From positions 171,099 to 235,098 of the forward strand of contig NZ_JAHWGU010000014.1 in the NCBI RefSeq assembly GCF_020873875.1: 64,000 nucleotides of DNA, given 5' to 3'. The notes below the pieces were generated by a model, which saw nothing but the letters and a program-made list of their open reading frames with translations, was not told the DNA's origin and searched no databases. Position 1 is the stretch's first letter. Every line of letters begins with the position of its first letter. The position numbers and the translations under genes were made by a program. Positions 8,473-19,974 of the stretch are shown here, in pieces. Source of the stretch: Actinoplanes sp. DH11. Lineage in GTDB: Bacteria; Actinomycetota; Actinomycetes; Mycobacteriales; Micromonosporaceae.

Positions 8473-9303
8473 GTGTCGTCGATCAAGGACCGGCAGCGCG
8501 CGGCGGCGCGAGCCCGGCTCGAGAAGGAGATGTCCGAGCGGGCCACGGCCGCGCGCAAGCGCCGCCGCAACCAGGCGGTCCTCGGATCCGCCCTGGCCGT
8601 GGTGGTCATCGCCGGCGTCGCCTTCTTCGTGGTCAACTCGCTGAAGAAGGACGACGACAGCGGCAGCACCAGCGCCGCCCCCGCCGCCGGCACCGTCGCC
8701 TGCAGCTGGACCCCGGCCGACGAGGCCACCGGCGGCAAGGTCAAGGACGTCGGCCTGCCCCCGGCCACCGTGCCGAACGTCGGCACCAGCACCCTCACCT
8801 TCGACACCAACCTCGGCAAGATCTCCGCGTCGATCGACCTGACGAAGGCCCCGTGCACCGGCGCCAGCTACAAGCACCTGGCCGAGAAGAAGTTCCTCGA
8901 CAACACCAAGTGCCACCGCCTCGTCAACCAGGACACCTTCAAGGTCCTGCAGTGCGGCGACCCGTTCGCCAGCGGCAAGGGCTACCGTGAGACCGACGGC
9001 ACCGGCGGCCCCAGCTACACCATGGCCGAGGAGAACCTGCCGACCGACACCGCGAAGCCGTACCCCGCGGGCTCCATCGCGATGGCCAACACCGGCCAGC
9101 CCGGCAGCACCGGCAGCCAGTTCTTCATCTGCTCCGAAGACACCCAGCTACCGCCCAACTACACCCTCCTCGGCTCCATCACCGAAGGCCTCGACATCGT
9201 CAAGGACGTCGTCAAGGCCGGCGACGACGGCGCCTTCGCCTCGTCCGCCGGTGGCGGCCACCCCAAGAAGGAACTGACCATCAAAACCATGACGGTCGTC
9301 TGA
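8473..9303 (+). CDS. ppiB: membrane-anchored cyclophilin-type peptidyl-prolyl isomerase
   Basis: Second cyclophilin, 276 aa, tandem paralogue of the preceding gene with the same plan: KDRQR-type basic start, membrane helix at about 36-56, Ser/Ala linker, extracytoplasmic isomerase domain. The catalytic Arg is present (CHRLV, Arg149), as are GSTGSQFFI and the Cys pair 147/161. I chose the GTG at 8473 because AGGAGGGA lies 5 nt upstream and the N-terminus then matches the paralogue. An alternative ATG at 8377 overlaps the previous stop (ATGA) and would add 32 charged residues. Ends in a strong terminator. Confidence 0.92.
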   Translation: MSSIKDRQRAAARARLEKEMSERATAARKRRRNQAVLGSALAVVVIAGVAFFVVNSLKKDDDSGSTSAAPAAGTVACSWTPADEATGGKVKDVGLPPATVPNVGTSTLTFDTNLGKISASIDLTKAPCTGASYKHLAEKKFLDNTKCHRLVNQDTFKVLQCGDPFASGKGYRETDGTGGPSYTMAEENLPTDTAKPYPAGSIAMANTGQPGSTGSQFFICSEDTQLPPNYTLLGSITEGLDIVKDVVKAGDDGAFASSAGGGHPKKELTIKTMTVV

Positions 9304-9315
9304 GCCAGCATCGAA

Positions 9316-9352
9316 GGGCGGCCCCCGCGACGGGGGTCGCCCTTTTCTTTTT
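9316..9352 (+). terminator. rho-independent terminator of the cyclophilin pair
   Basis: GC-rich hairpin (GGGCGGCCCCCG / CGGGGGTCGCCC with a CGA loop, 9316-9342) directly followed by TTTTCTTTTT. It begins 12 bp after the stop at 9303. Confidence 0.9.
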
Positions 9353-9943
9353 GTGGGCGTACGAGCAACCCACCGCACCCAACCCCACACCCCCGCCGTC
9401 CCCCCGATGACCCGCGACCACCTGCCCAGCTCCAGGCCGTTGCGCCACCATCGCTACCGGTGCCCACTCACCCCCGCACCCGGCCCACCCACACAAGCCC
9501 CGAGGCGCGGGTCCCGCCATTGCTCCGCCCGTGCCCGAACCCGTAGGGGGCCGCGCCCGAACCCGCCAGGGACCTCGCCCATTAGTTCTTTCGTGCACTA
9601 TCTGCGGCGGCCTCTTCACCGCCATCTGCGACAACTGCCTCAGTAAGCGACAGCAAATCAGCGGCCGGCGGGCGCCGCGAGCAGCGGCCGGCAGCAGGCG
9701 GCGACCCCAAACAGTGGATGGCGACAGTGCATGTCCCGATGGTCTGCCAAGCAGCGAGTGCGAGCTCTTCCGCCGGTTCGTACCGGAGCAAGGTTCGAAG
9801 CCCAGCATGACGCGCGGATGTCAACGCGGCGGAGCCGACACGGCCGCAGGCAAGGCAGACGAGTGCGGCGTGGTGTTGCTTCCCTCGGTTCCAGATCGGT
9901 CCCCGACAAGTGGCCGCGATCGACTGCGTCGCGTCCACGCGGC

Positions 9944-10024
9944 GATGTTGATCTGCTAGCGCTACGAAATCGCGGTTTCAACCCCATGATCACAGCGATT
10001 TCGCACCGCTAGCAGATCAACATC
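9944..10024. repeat. 81-bp hairpin element, copy 1
   Basis: Two 30-nt arms (9944-9973 and 9995-10024) are inverted copies with two mismatches, around a 21-nt loop (9974-9994) containing CCATGATCACA. The outer 18 bp of the arms, GATGTTGATCTGCTAGCG, pair perfectly. A second copy in the same orientation lies at 45115-45195. I see no flanking target-site duplication and no coding capacity. It may be a small non-autonomous mobile element (REP/MITE-like) or a conserved structural DNA/RNA motif. Confidence 0.85.
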
Positions 10025-10195
10025 TCGCCATGGGGACGCGCGCGGCGCTACCGGAGGTCAGAACCCGGGACGCCGGGTTGATGCACGGCCGGCATCGGCT
10101 GGACGAAGTACGAGGTGGGGCGCCCGCGGGAGTAGCCCGCAACGGACAGCGGTAACAGCACTAAGCCGACCCGACCAGCGCAGGTGTAACCGCTA

Positions 10196-10530
10196 CGCCC
10201 GCCACCGCCAGCCCCGCCGCAACCGCCGAGCCGCCGACCCGCCGCAACCGCCCACCCGCCGCAACCGCTGCCGAGCCGCCGCAACCGCCGACCCGCCGCA
10301 ACCGCTGACGGGCCACCGCAACCGCCGACCCGCCGCAACCGCCGCCAAGCCGCCGCAACCGTTGAGCCGCCGCAACCGCCGCCAAGCCGCCGCCGAGCCA
10401 CCGCAACCGTTGAGCCGCCGCAACCGCCGCCAAGCCGCCGCCGAGCCACCGCAACCGTTGAGCCGCCGCAACCGCCACCGCCGAGCCATCGCACTCACCC
10501 GCCGTCGCCAGCCCGCCGCAGCCGAGCCAC
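10196..10530. repeat. CCGCCGCAACC low-complexity tandem repeat
   Basis: Degenerate repeats of CCGCCGCAACC / CCGCCGAGCC units. At 10357-10500 they form a regular 48-bp period: AACCGTTGAGCC recurs at 10357, 10405 and 10453. On the minus strand all frames are open and would give Gly/Arg/Leu-rich repeats, but no start site or domain supports a protein. Likely non-coding, expanded by slippage. Confidence 0.7.
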
Positions 10531-10635
10531 CGAGCCCGCCGCCAGAGACCGGGCCGGCCCGGAAAGGCCGACCGGCCGGGACCGTTCCGCTCAGCGGATC
10601 AGTCCCGGCGGGTGAAAGCCCTTGCCCCAGCCCCG

Positions 10636-13149
<2,514 letters not shown>

Positions 13150-13245
13150 CTTGGATCGCCCATCTTACCCGCACCGCCTTGCCGGTTGGCCCGGCCGAAC
13201 CTACGAATAAGCAGGACCGACCGGGCGAAGAACATCGAAGACGGA

Positions 13246-13803
13246 TCAAACGGTCAGCAGCGCGTGCACCGGCCGCGGATTGAGTCGTTTGCGCCCGTCC
13301 AGGAAAGCCAGCTCCATCAACACCGTGAAGCCTGCCACGATTCCACCCGCCTGTTCCACCAGGTCGAGCGCGGCCCCCGCGGTACCGCCGGTGGCGAGCA
13401 CGTCGTCGACCACCAGGACCCGCTGTCCGGCCTCGAAGGCGTCCCGGTGCACCTCGAGGGTAGCCTCGCCGTACTCCAGCTCGTAGGAGGCGGAGAAGGC
13501 CGGGCGCGGCAGCTTGCCGGCCTTGCGGATCGGCACCACCCCGGCGCCTGTCGCGTAACCGATCGCGGCGGCCACCAGGAACCCGCGGGCCTCGACGCCG
13601 GCCACCACGTCGAACGAGCCGGCGCCGTAGTGGACCAGGATGCCGTCCACGACCTGCCGGAAGGCGGGCCCGTCGGAGAAGAGCGGCATCAGGTCCTTGA
13701 AGACGATGCCCGGCTTCGGGAAGTCCGGCACGTCGACGGTGCCCCCGGCGACGAGTGCGGCCAGTTCGGGCCCGCTGTCCCCGGTCACGATTTCAGAAGT
13801 CAC
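13246..13803 (-). CDS. apt: adenine phosphoribosyltransferase
   Basis: Salvages adenine to AMP using PRPP in the cytoplasm; 185 aa, normal length. The PRPP-binding motif is VLVVDDVLATGGTAGAA; FPKPGIVFKDLMPL and GVEARGFL are standard Apt signatures. Lies between secF and relA on the same strand, 56 bp after secF, and is probably part of a secDF-apt-relA transcript. Confidence 0.95.
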   Translation of the reverse strand: MTSEIVTGDSGPELAALVAGGTVDVPDFPKPGIVFKDLMPLFSDGPAFRQVVDGILVHYGAGSFDVVAGVEARGFLVAAAIGYATGAGVVPIRKAGKLPRPAFSASYELEYGEATLEVHRDAFEAGQRVLVVDDVLATGGTAGAALDLVEQAGGIVAGFTVLMELAFLDGRKRLNPRPVHALLTV

Positions 13804-13859
13804 GGCGGACAGCCTAACGGCCCGCCACCGGATCGGTGACGGGCCGTTGCACGGCTGCC

Positions 13860-15032
13860 TCAGCGGCGCTTACCAGGCCGGTTGCCGGCGCCGCCACCAC
13901 GGTTGGTGGTGTTGCGCTTGGCGGCCGGGCGGGCACCGGGTCGCGGCGTGGTGCCGGCGAACGCGGGGACCTCGTCGGTCTCCCCGGCGGCCGGACGGGC
14001 CCGCTCGGGGCGCGGCGCGACGTCGTCGGAGCGGCTCGCCCGGCGGGCCAGCACCCGGGCGTTGTGCGCCTTGATCTTCGGCTCGCGGTCCTTGAGCGCG
14101 CTCAGCACCGGTGCGGCGAACACGATCGAGGAGATGACGCCGAAGCCCATGCCGACGAAGAGCACCAGGCCCAGGTCCTTCAGCGTGCCCGCCCCGAACA
14201 GGCCGGCGCCGATGAAGAGCAGGCCGCCGACCGGCAGCAGGGCCACCAGGCCGGTGTTCAGCGAACGCATCAGGGTCTGGTTCACGGCCAGGTTGGTGGC
14301 CTCCGCGTAGGTGCGGGAGCTGCCGGCCGTGATGCCTCTGGTGTTCTCCTGGACCTTGTCGAACACCACCACCACGTCGTAGATCGAGTAACCGAGGATC
14401 GTCAGGAAGCCGATCACGGTGGAGGGTGTGACCTCGAAGCCGACAAGCGAGTAGACGCCCGCGGTGACGATCAGGTCGAGCATCAGCGACGCCAGGGCCG
14501 CGACCGCCATCCGCCATTCGAACCGGACGACGAGGTACGCGGTGACCAGCACCAGGAACACGACCAGGCCGAGCAGGGCCTTGTCGGTGACCGCGCCACC
14601 CCAGGCCGCCGAGACCTGGTTGTCGCTGACCTGGTCGGCGTCGACGCCCAGGTCGGTGACGAGGGCCGTCTTGACCTCCTCGCTCTCCGCGGTGGTCATT
14701 GCCGAGGCGCGGACCCGGAAGAACGACTCGCCGCCGGTGCCGACCTGCTGGGCCGGGAGGACCTCGGCGTCCGGGACGACCGACTGCACGGCCTTGGAGA
14801 CCACGTCACCGGCCTCGTCCTGGGTCAGCGTCTGGCTGTTGGCCGTGGCCGGCACGATGAACTCGGTGCCGCCGGAGAACTCGATGCCGAGGTGGAAGCC
14901 CCGGATCGCGATGCTGCCGAAGGCGATGACGACGAGGGCCAGCGCGGCGACGAACCACATCTTCCGCCGGCCGACGACATTGATGTTCGCTTCACCCGTG
15001 TAGAGGCGAGCGGCAAGACCAGCACTGGCCAT
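13860..15032 (-). CDS. secF: protein translocase subunit SecF
   Basis: Membrane partner of SecD; uses the proton-motive force to help the Sec channel release secreted proteins. 390 aa with six predicted membrane helices and a periplasm-facing domain after helix 1. Signatures: GIEFSGGTEF after helix 1 and GYSIYDVVVVFDKVQEN. A basic Pro/Arg/Ala-rich cytoplasmic tail of about 80 residues follows the last helix. Starts 2 bp after the secD stop, so the pair is tightly coupled. Confidence 0.96.
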   Translation of the reverse strand: MASAGLAARLYTGEANINVVGRRKMWFVAALALVVIAFGSIAIRGFHLGIEFSGGTEFIVPATANSQTLTQDEAGDVVSKAVQSVVPDAEVLPAQQVGTGGESFFRVRASAMTTAESEEVKTALVTDLGVDADQVSDNQVSAAWGGAVTDKALLGLVVFLVLVTAYLVVRFEWRMAVAALASLMLDLIVTAGVYSLVGFEVTPSTVIGFLTILGYSIYDVVVVFDKVQENTRGITAGSSRTYAEATNLAVNQTLMRSLNTGLVALLPVGGLLFIGAGLFGAGTLKDLGLVLFVGMGFGVISSIVFAAPVLSALKDREPKIKAHNARVLARRASRSDDVAPRPERARPAAGETDEVPAFAGTTPRPGARPAAKRNTTNRGGGAGNRPGKRR

Positions 15033-15034
15033 GA

Positions 15035-16936
15035 TCAGGCCTCCTTAACGTCGGTCCGGTTGCGCAGGACGCGGCCGAGGCCACTCACCCGCGGCGACAG
15101 GAACGCCTTGGTGCTCGCGAGCAACGTCATGATCGGGTGCCGGAAGAGGAAGACCACGAGCAGGTCGAGAACGGTCGACAGGCCCAGTGCGAACGCGAAA
15201 CCCTGGACCGCGCCGATCGACACGACGTAGAGCACCACGGCACACAGAATGGTGATCATGTTGGCCGAGATGATCGTCCGGCGGGCGCGGTGCCAGGCGC
15301 GTGGTACCGCGCTGCGGGGCGAGCGGCCGTCATGGATCTCGTCCTTCAATCGCTCGAAGTAGATGACGAACGAGTCTGCCGCGACACCCAGTGACACGAT
15401 GAAGCCGGCGATGCCCGCCAGGGTCAGCGTATAGCCCAGGGTCCGGCCGAGGAACACCAGCGCGCCGAAGGTCAGCAGCGCGGAGAGGCCGAGGCTCAGG
15501 AAGATGACGGTGCCGAGCAGGCGGTAGTAGAAGAACGCGTAGATCGCCACCAGGCCCATGCCGATCGCGGCGGCGAGCAGACCCGCCTCCAGCTGCTGCA
15601 GGCCGAGGGTCGCGGAGACGGTCTGCGCCGGGCCGGACTCGAAGGTGACCGGGATGGCACCGAAGTTCAGCTGGTCGGCGAGCTCCTTGGCGGTGACCGC
15701 GGTGAAGTCACCGGTGATCTGCGACTGGCCGGTCAGCACGCCCTGGATCTGCGGGGCGGAGAGGATCGTCTTGTCCAGCACCACGGCGACGGCGCAGTGG
15801 TCGGCCGTGCCGTAGAGCGACTGCACCGCGACGAAGCAGGGCTCGCTGCTGGTGGCGTTGAACGCCTTGCGGGTCAGCTCGGTCCACTTGGTCTGGCCGG
15901 CGCCGGTGAAGTCGAGGGAGACCACCCACTGGTTCTGGGTCTGGTCGAGCTGCGGGCTGGCCTCCTTGATGTCGTCACCGACGACCTCGGCCTTGTCCAG
16001 CTTGACCTTGGCGCCCTGGTAGCACGCGACGACCTCGGAGCCGATGTCGTCGATCGAGCCGTTCGGCCGCGCGTTGAGCTGCTCACAGCCGATCGTCGGC
16101 ACGTTGAACTGCATGGCCGGGCTGAGCACGCCCACCTCGGGGCCGGTCAGCTGAGCGAAGTTCTTGAAGGGCAGCCCGGCCTCCGGGTCGGTGCTGAGGT
16201 CGACCGGGGCGTTCAGCTTCTCGGCCGCGGCCCAGGCCTGCGGGCCGACCTTCTTCTCGGCGGCGGCCAGAAGCTCCTTCTGGTCCGCGGTCTGCGGCGC
16301 CGGGACGCCGGCCGGCGCCGCGGCGGACGCGGAGGCGGCGGGCGCGGGAGCCGACGGTGCGGCCGACGCGGACGGCGCCGGGGCGGCCTGACCGCCACCC
16401 TGGCCGCCGGTGGAGGGCGCCGGGCTGCCGGTGATCGCGGGCGCCTCGGAGGCGCCGGTGGACGGCGCGGCCGACGGGGCGGCGCTGCCGCTCGCGCTGG
16501 GCTCGGGCGCCGGGTTCAGCGCGGCGGCGGAGACGTCCAGCGTGGTGCCGGTCAGCAGGCGGAACCGCATGTTCGCGGCCTGCGACAGGTCTTTCAGCTG
16601 GTCCTCGGCCTCACCGGCGAGCGAGACGACGATGGTGTTGTTGCCCTGGATGACGACCTCGGCCTCGGAGACACCGAGCGCGTTGACCCGGCTCTCGATG
16701 ATCTGCCGGGCGGTCTCCATGGCCTCCTGCGTGGGCGGTGCGCCCTGCTGCGAGGCGATGTAGGTGGCCTGCGTGCCACCGACCAGGTCGAGACCGAGTT
16801 TAGGTTCCAGCCGGTCGGTAAAACTGCCCTTAGCACCACCGGCGAAGAAAACCAGCAGATACAGGACGACGAAGACCAGACCGAGCACGCCGAGTTGGCG
16901 TCCAGGATGCATCTGTCCCTGTGGTGGTCGTGCCAC
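15035..16936 (-). CDS. secD: protein translocase subunit SecD
   Basis: SecD, 633 aa, partner of SecF. Helix 1 at about residues 15-33, LGLDLVGGTQATY, a large extracytoplasmic domain, then five C-terminal helices with GVAADSFVIYFERLKDEI. Residues about 141-220 are an inserted Ala/Pro/Ser/Gly low-complexity stretch in the extracytoplasmic domain; similar but variable linkers occur in actinobacterial SecD. GTG start at 16936; an in-frame ATG (MHPGRQLG) with AGGGA upstream is an alternative 24 bp downstream. Confidence 0.95.
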   Translation of the reverse strand: MARPPQGQMHPGRQLGVLGLVFVVLYLLVFFAGGAKGSFTDRLEPKLGLDLVGGTQATYIASQQGAPPTQEAMETARQIIESRVNALGVSEAEVVIQGNNTIVVSLAGEAEDQLKDLSQAANMRFRLLTGTTLDVSAAALNPAPEPSASGSAAPSAAPSTGASEAPAITGSPAPSTGGQGGGQAAPAPSASAAPSAPAPAASASAAAPAGVPAPQTADQKELLAAAEKKVGPQAWAAAEKLNAPVDLSTDPEAGLPFKNFAQLTGPEVGVLSPAMQFNVPTIGCEQLNARPNGSIDDIGSEVVACYQGAKVKLDKAEVVGDDIKEASPQLDQTQNQWVVSLDFTGAGQTKWTELTRKAFNATSSEPCFVAVQSLYGTADHCAVAVVLDKTILSAPQIQGVLTGQSQITGDFTAVTAKELADQLNFGAIPVTFESGPAQTVSATLGLQQLEAGLLAAAIGMGLVAIYAFFYYRLLGTVIFLSLGLSALLTFGALVFLGRTLGYTLTLAGIAGFIVSLGVAADSFVIYFERLKDEIHDGRSPRSAVPRAWHRARRTIISANMITILCAVVLYVVSIGAVQGFAFALGLSTVLDLLVVFLFRHPIMTLLASTKAFLSPRVSGLGRVLRNRTDVKEA

Positions 16937-17073
16937 GGCGTTAGGTCTCCCTGCGTTCCCGGCCGCGCAACGGCGCGGCGTTGTCTGTCCTGGGCCGGTT
17001 CAGATTCGAATCACGGCCTGACGAACCGGCCCACCGGCGGAGCCCGGGGACCGGTTCGGTGTATCTGTGCTGG

Positions 17074-17451
17074 TCAGTCCTGCTTGCGGGTCTCGGTGAC
17101 GGGACCGTCGGTCTCCTCGATCGCCGGCTCGGCGATCTCCGGCTCCGCGACGGCGGTGCCCGCCTTGTTGATCACTCGGGCGATGGCCGGCCGGGCGAAC
17201 CGGACGTGCACCCCCGGTGCGATCTCCAGCGTCACGACGTCCTGCTCGGCGAGCACGACGACACCGTGCAGACCGCCGATGGTGACGATCTCGTCCCCGG
17301 CGCCCAGGGTGTTCTGCATCTCCAGTGCTTCTTTGCGGCGCTTCTGCTGCGGACGGATCATAACGAAATACATGAATCCGAAGAGCAGAACGAGGATCAG
17401 CAGGAACGAGTAGTTGCCACCACTCGCCGCCTGTTCAGCTGCCTGATGCAC
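17074..17451 (-). CDS. yajC: preprotein translocase accessory protein YajC
   Basis: Single-pass membrane component of the SecDF-YajC complex, 125 aa. Membrane helix at about residues 14-31 (FLLILVLLFGFMYFVMI), then the family motif RPQQKRRKEALEMQ and GDEIVTIGGLHGVV. An acidic Glu/Pro/Thr-rich tail of about 30 residues ends the protein. Precedes secD by 137 bp on the same strand; I see no gene in that gap. Confidence 0.95.
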   Translation of the reverse strand: MHQAAEQAASGGNYSFLLILVLLFGFMYFVMIRPQQKRRKEALEMQNTLGAGDEIVTIGGLHGVVVLAEQDVVTLEIAPGVHVRFARPAIARVINKAGTAVAEPEIAEPAIEETDGPVTETRKQD

Positions 17452-17597
17452 GAAGAGAGCCTTCCGTAGGCCGTCGGCGCGACGATGGGCGGGCGCCGAG
17501 GTGAGATGCAGATGCTGGTTGGAACGGCGGCGAGTCTAATCGGTCAACCTGGAGATAACGAATGCGGCACACGTCACGTTCACATCACGAGGAAAAG

Positions 17598-18641
17598 TCA
17601 GGCGTCCCGGGCGAACAGGTCACCCTGGAACACACCGGACCGGCCGTCCGCCGGTGGCGTCTTGCCCAGGTGCGCCCAGCCCGCCTCGGTCGCCACCCGG
17701 CCCCGGGGCGTACGAGCCAGCAGTCCCGCCCTGACCAGGAACGGCTCGCACACCTCCTCCACCGTGTCGGACTGCTCCCCCACCGCCACGGCGAGCGTGG
17801 AAAGACCCACCGGGCCGCCCTTGAACGACTCGATGAGCGCCCGCAGCACGGCCCGGTCCAGCCGGTCGAGGCCGAGCGCATCGACGTCGTACACCTGGAG
17901 CGCCGCCTTCGCGACCTTCTCGGTGACGATGCCGTCCGCCCGCACCTCCGCGAAGTCCCGGACCCGGCGCAGCAGGCGGTTCGCGATACGCGGCGTGCCG
18001 CGGGACCGCCCGGCGATCTCGGCGGCGCCCTCCGCGGTGATCGGCACCCCGAGGATCTTGGCCGAGCGGTGCAGCAGCGAGTCGAGGTCGGCCGGTGAGT
18101 AGAAGTCGAGGTGCGCGACGAAACCGAACCTGTCGCGCATCGGCCCGGACAGCAGACCGGCCCGGGTGGTCGCGCCGACCAGGGTGAACGGCTCCACGTC
18201 GAGCGGGATCGCGGTCGCGCCGGGACCCTTGCCGACCACCACGTCGACGCGGAAGTCCTCCATCGCGCTGTAGAGCAGTTCCTCGGCCGGCTTGGCGATC
18301 CGGTGGATCTCGTCGATGAAGAGCACGTCGCCCGGTGCCAGGCCGGTCAGGATCGCGGCCAGGTCACCGGAGCGCTCGATGACCGGTCCGCTGGTGGTCC
18401 GGATCCCGGTGCCCAGCTCGGCCGCCACGATGTTGGCCAGGGTGGTCTTCCCCAGGCCGGGCGGGCCGGAGAGCAGGATGTGGTCGGGCGGCGTGCCCCG
18501 GCCCATCGCGCCCTTGAGCAGCAGCTCCAGCTGGTCACGGACCCGGTGCTGCGCGATGAAGTCGGCCAGCCGTTTCGGCCGGACGCTGGCTTCGGCGTCC
18601 AGTTCCTCGTCGGAGGCGTCGGGGGAGACGAGCTCGCTCAT
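17598..18641 (-). CDS. ruvB: Holliday junction helicase subunit RuvB
   Basis: AAA+ motor that drives branch migration with RuvA. 347 aa, normal length. Walker A GPPGLGKTTLAN, Walker B VLFIDEIHR, sensor region GATTRAGLLSGPMRDRFG, and a C-terminal winged helix with TPRGRVATEAGWAHLG. Overlaps ruvA by 4 nt (ATGA). Confidence 0.97.
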   Translation of the reverse strand: MSELVSPDASDEELDAEASVRPKRLADFIAQHRVRDQLELLLKGAMGRGTPPDHILLSGPPGLGKTTLANIVAAELGTGIRTTSGPVIERSGDLAAILTGLAPGDVLFIDEIHRIAKPAEELLYSAMEDFRVDVVVGKGPGATAIPLDVEPFTLVGATTRAGLLSGPMRDRFGFVAHLDFYSPADLDSLLHRSAKILGVPITAEGAAEIAGRSRGTPRIANRLLRRVRDFAEVRADGIVTEKVAKAALQVYDVDALGLDRLDRAVLRALIESFKGGPVGLSTLAVAVGEQSDTVEEVCEPFLVRAGLLARTPRGRVATEAGWAHLGKTPPADGRSGVFQGDLFARDA

Positions 18642-19237
18642 CGGCTCTTGCCCAGCAGCCGGATCGCCTGGCGCAGCAGGATCGGCACCGGCGGCGTCTC
18701 ACCGTCGATGGTCTCCGACACGGCGGCCACCGCCTGGTCGGCCTGCGCGGCGCTCCAGCCGAGCGCGAGCACACCCTGACGGACCTGCTCCTGCCAGGCC
18801 CCGGCGAGCATGCCGGACCCGCCGTCGGCCGTCGCGACCGGCCCGATCTTGCCCTTGAGCTCCACGATCATCTTCTCGGCGCCGCGCTTGCCGATGCCCG
18901 GCACCTGGGTCAGGGCCCCGATGTCACCGCCGCCGATCGCCCGGCGTACCGCATCGGGTTGATGGACCGCGAGCACCGCCTGCGCGATGCGGGGCCCCAC
19001 GCCGTTGGCCGTCAGGAGAAGCTCGAAGAGCTGCCGCTCGTCGTCGTCGGCGAAGCCGAAGAGGGTGAGCGAGTCCTCCCGGACGATCAGGCTTGTCGCG
19101 AGGCGCCCCTCGCTGCCGGTGCGCAGCCCGGCCAGGGTGTTCGGCGCGCACATGATCCGCATGCCGACGCCACCCACCTCGACCACGGCGCTGTCCGGGA
19201 GAATCGCGGTCACCACACCGCGCACGCTGGCGATCAT
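18638..19237 (-). CDS. ruvA: Holliday junction binding subunit RuvA
   Basis: Tetrameric Holliday-junction binding protein, 199 aa. N-terminal OB fold (MIASVRGVVTAILPDSAVVE), helix-hairpin-helix region (LTQVPGIGKRGAEKMIVELK) and a C-terminal RuvB-contacting domain (ALGWSAAQADQAVAAV). Middle gene of ruvC-ruvA-ruvB, with 4-nt overlaps on both sides. Confidence 0.97.
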   Translation of the reverse strand: MIASVRGVVTAILPDSAVVEVGGVGMRIMCAPNTLAGLRTGSEGRLATSLIVREDSLTLFGFADDDERQLFELLLTANGVGPRIAQAVLAVHQPDAVRRAIGGGDIGALTQVPGIGKRGAEKMIVELKGKIGPVATADGGSGMLAGAWQEQVRQGVLALGWSAAQADQAVAAVSETIDGETPPVPILLRQAIRLLGKSR

Positions 19238-19764
19238 CGGGTCCTCCTGCGAGCGGCGACGAGGGCCGCGGCTTCGAGCTTCGCGCGGGTGCCCCCGCGC
19301 CAGATGTGGCAGATGGCGATGGCGATGGCGTCCGCCGCGTCCGCCGGTTTGGGCGGCGCGTCAAGCCTCAGCAACCGGGTCACCATCGCGGTGACCTGTG
19401 CCTTGTCGGCGGTGCCGGAACCGGTCACGGCGGCCTTGACCTCACTCGGCGTGTAGGTCTGCACCGGCAGCCCGGCCCGCGCCCCGGCCAGGATCGCCAC
19501 CCCGCTGGCCTGCGCGGTGCCCATCACGGTCCGCGCGTTGTGCTGGGAGAACACCCGCTCGACGGCCACGCTGTCCGGCTGGTGCTCGGCGAGCAGGTCA
19601 CCGAGCGAACGGTCCAGGTGCAGCAACCGCTGGGAGATGTCCTCGTCCGGCTCGCTGCGCACCACGTGGTAGGCGATGAGCTTGCCCGGCCGCCCCGGCA
19701 TCCCCTCGACCACACCGACGCCGCACCGCGTCAACCCCGGGTCGATGCCGAGCACCCGCACCAC
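19234..19764 (-). CDS. ruvC: crossover junction endodeoxyribonuclease RuvC
   Basis: Resolves Holliday junctions cut in concert with RuvAB. 176 aa. Acidic active-site residues are in GIDPGLTRCG, VAVERVFSQHNART and DAADAIAIAICH. Two adjacent GTG codons (19764 and 19761) could start it; GGAGG is spaced better for the second. First gene of the ruvCAB operon. Confidence 0.96.
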   Translation of the reverse strand: MVRVLGIDPGLTRCGVGVVEGMPGRPGKLIAYHVVRSEPDEDISQRLLHLDRSLGDLLAEHQPDSVAVERVFSQHNARTVMGTAQASGVAILAGARAGLPVQTYTPSEVKAAVTGSGTADKAQVTAMVTRLLRLDAPPKPADAADAIAIAICHIWRGGTRAKLEAAALVAARRRTR

Positions 19765-19850
19765 GGACCTCCCCCTCGCGTACGTGTGTTCGACACCCTA
19801 GTACGCCACCGGGTTGCGCCCACCGCCGACACGCCTCGACCATGGAGGAC

Positions 19851-19940
19851 GAGACGCCGGAGGCCGAGACGCCGGAGGACGAGACGCCCGAAGCCGAGAC
19901 GCCCGAAGCCGAGACGCCCGAAGCCGAGAAGCCGGAAGCT
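19851..19940. repeat. six 15-bp tandem repeats (GAGACGCCSGARGCC)
   Basis: Six units of 15 bp begin at 19851, 19866, 19881, 19896, 19911 and 19926; the middle ones are identical. Read from an ATG at 19842 they encode (ETPEA) repeats, but that frame is +1 relative to the gene beginning at 19975 and has no ribosome-binding site. They lie between the ruvC start and that gene. Confidence 0.8.
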
Positions 19941-19974
19941 GGACGCCGAGCCCGCCGGCAACCTGGGAGGTGCC

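Larger units (their letters stand above)
9354..10635. other. 1.28-kb gene-free interval between cyclophilin and relA
   Basis: No reading frame here has convincing protein character. It holds an 81-bp hairpin element (9944-10024) and a CCGCCGCAACC-rich low-complexity block (10196-10530). A frame at about 9591-9660 carries a CxxC-x8-CxxC pattern (SCTICGGLFTAICDNC) but has no start, ribosome site or recognisable fold around it. Nested inverted repeats near 10560-10615 could terminate the minus-strand relA transcript, but no T-run follows. Confidence 0.6.

Noticed and set aside
9531..9959. Zinc-finger-like protein (SCTICGGLFTAICDNC)
   Set aside because: Only the 16-residue CxxC pattern looks protein-like. 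The rest is Arg/Gly/Pro-rich, and the frame runs into the hairpin element.
10048..10494. Gly/Arg-rich repeat protein on the minus strand
   Set aside because: It is the translation of the CCGCCGCAACC repeat. Several frames are open at once and there is no ribosome-binding site.
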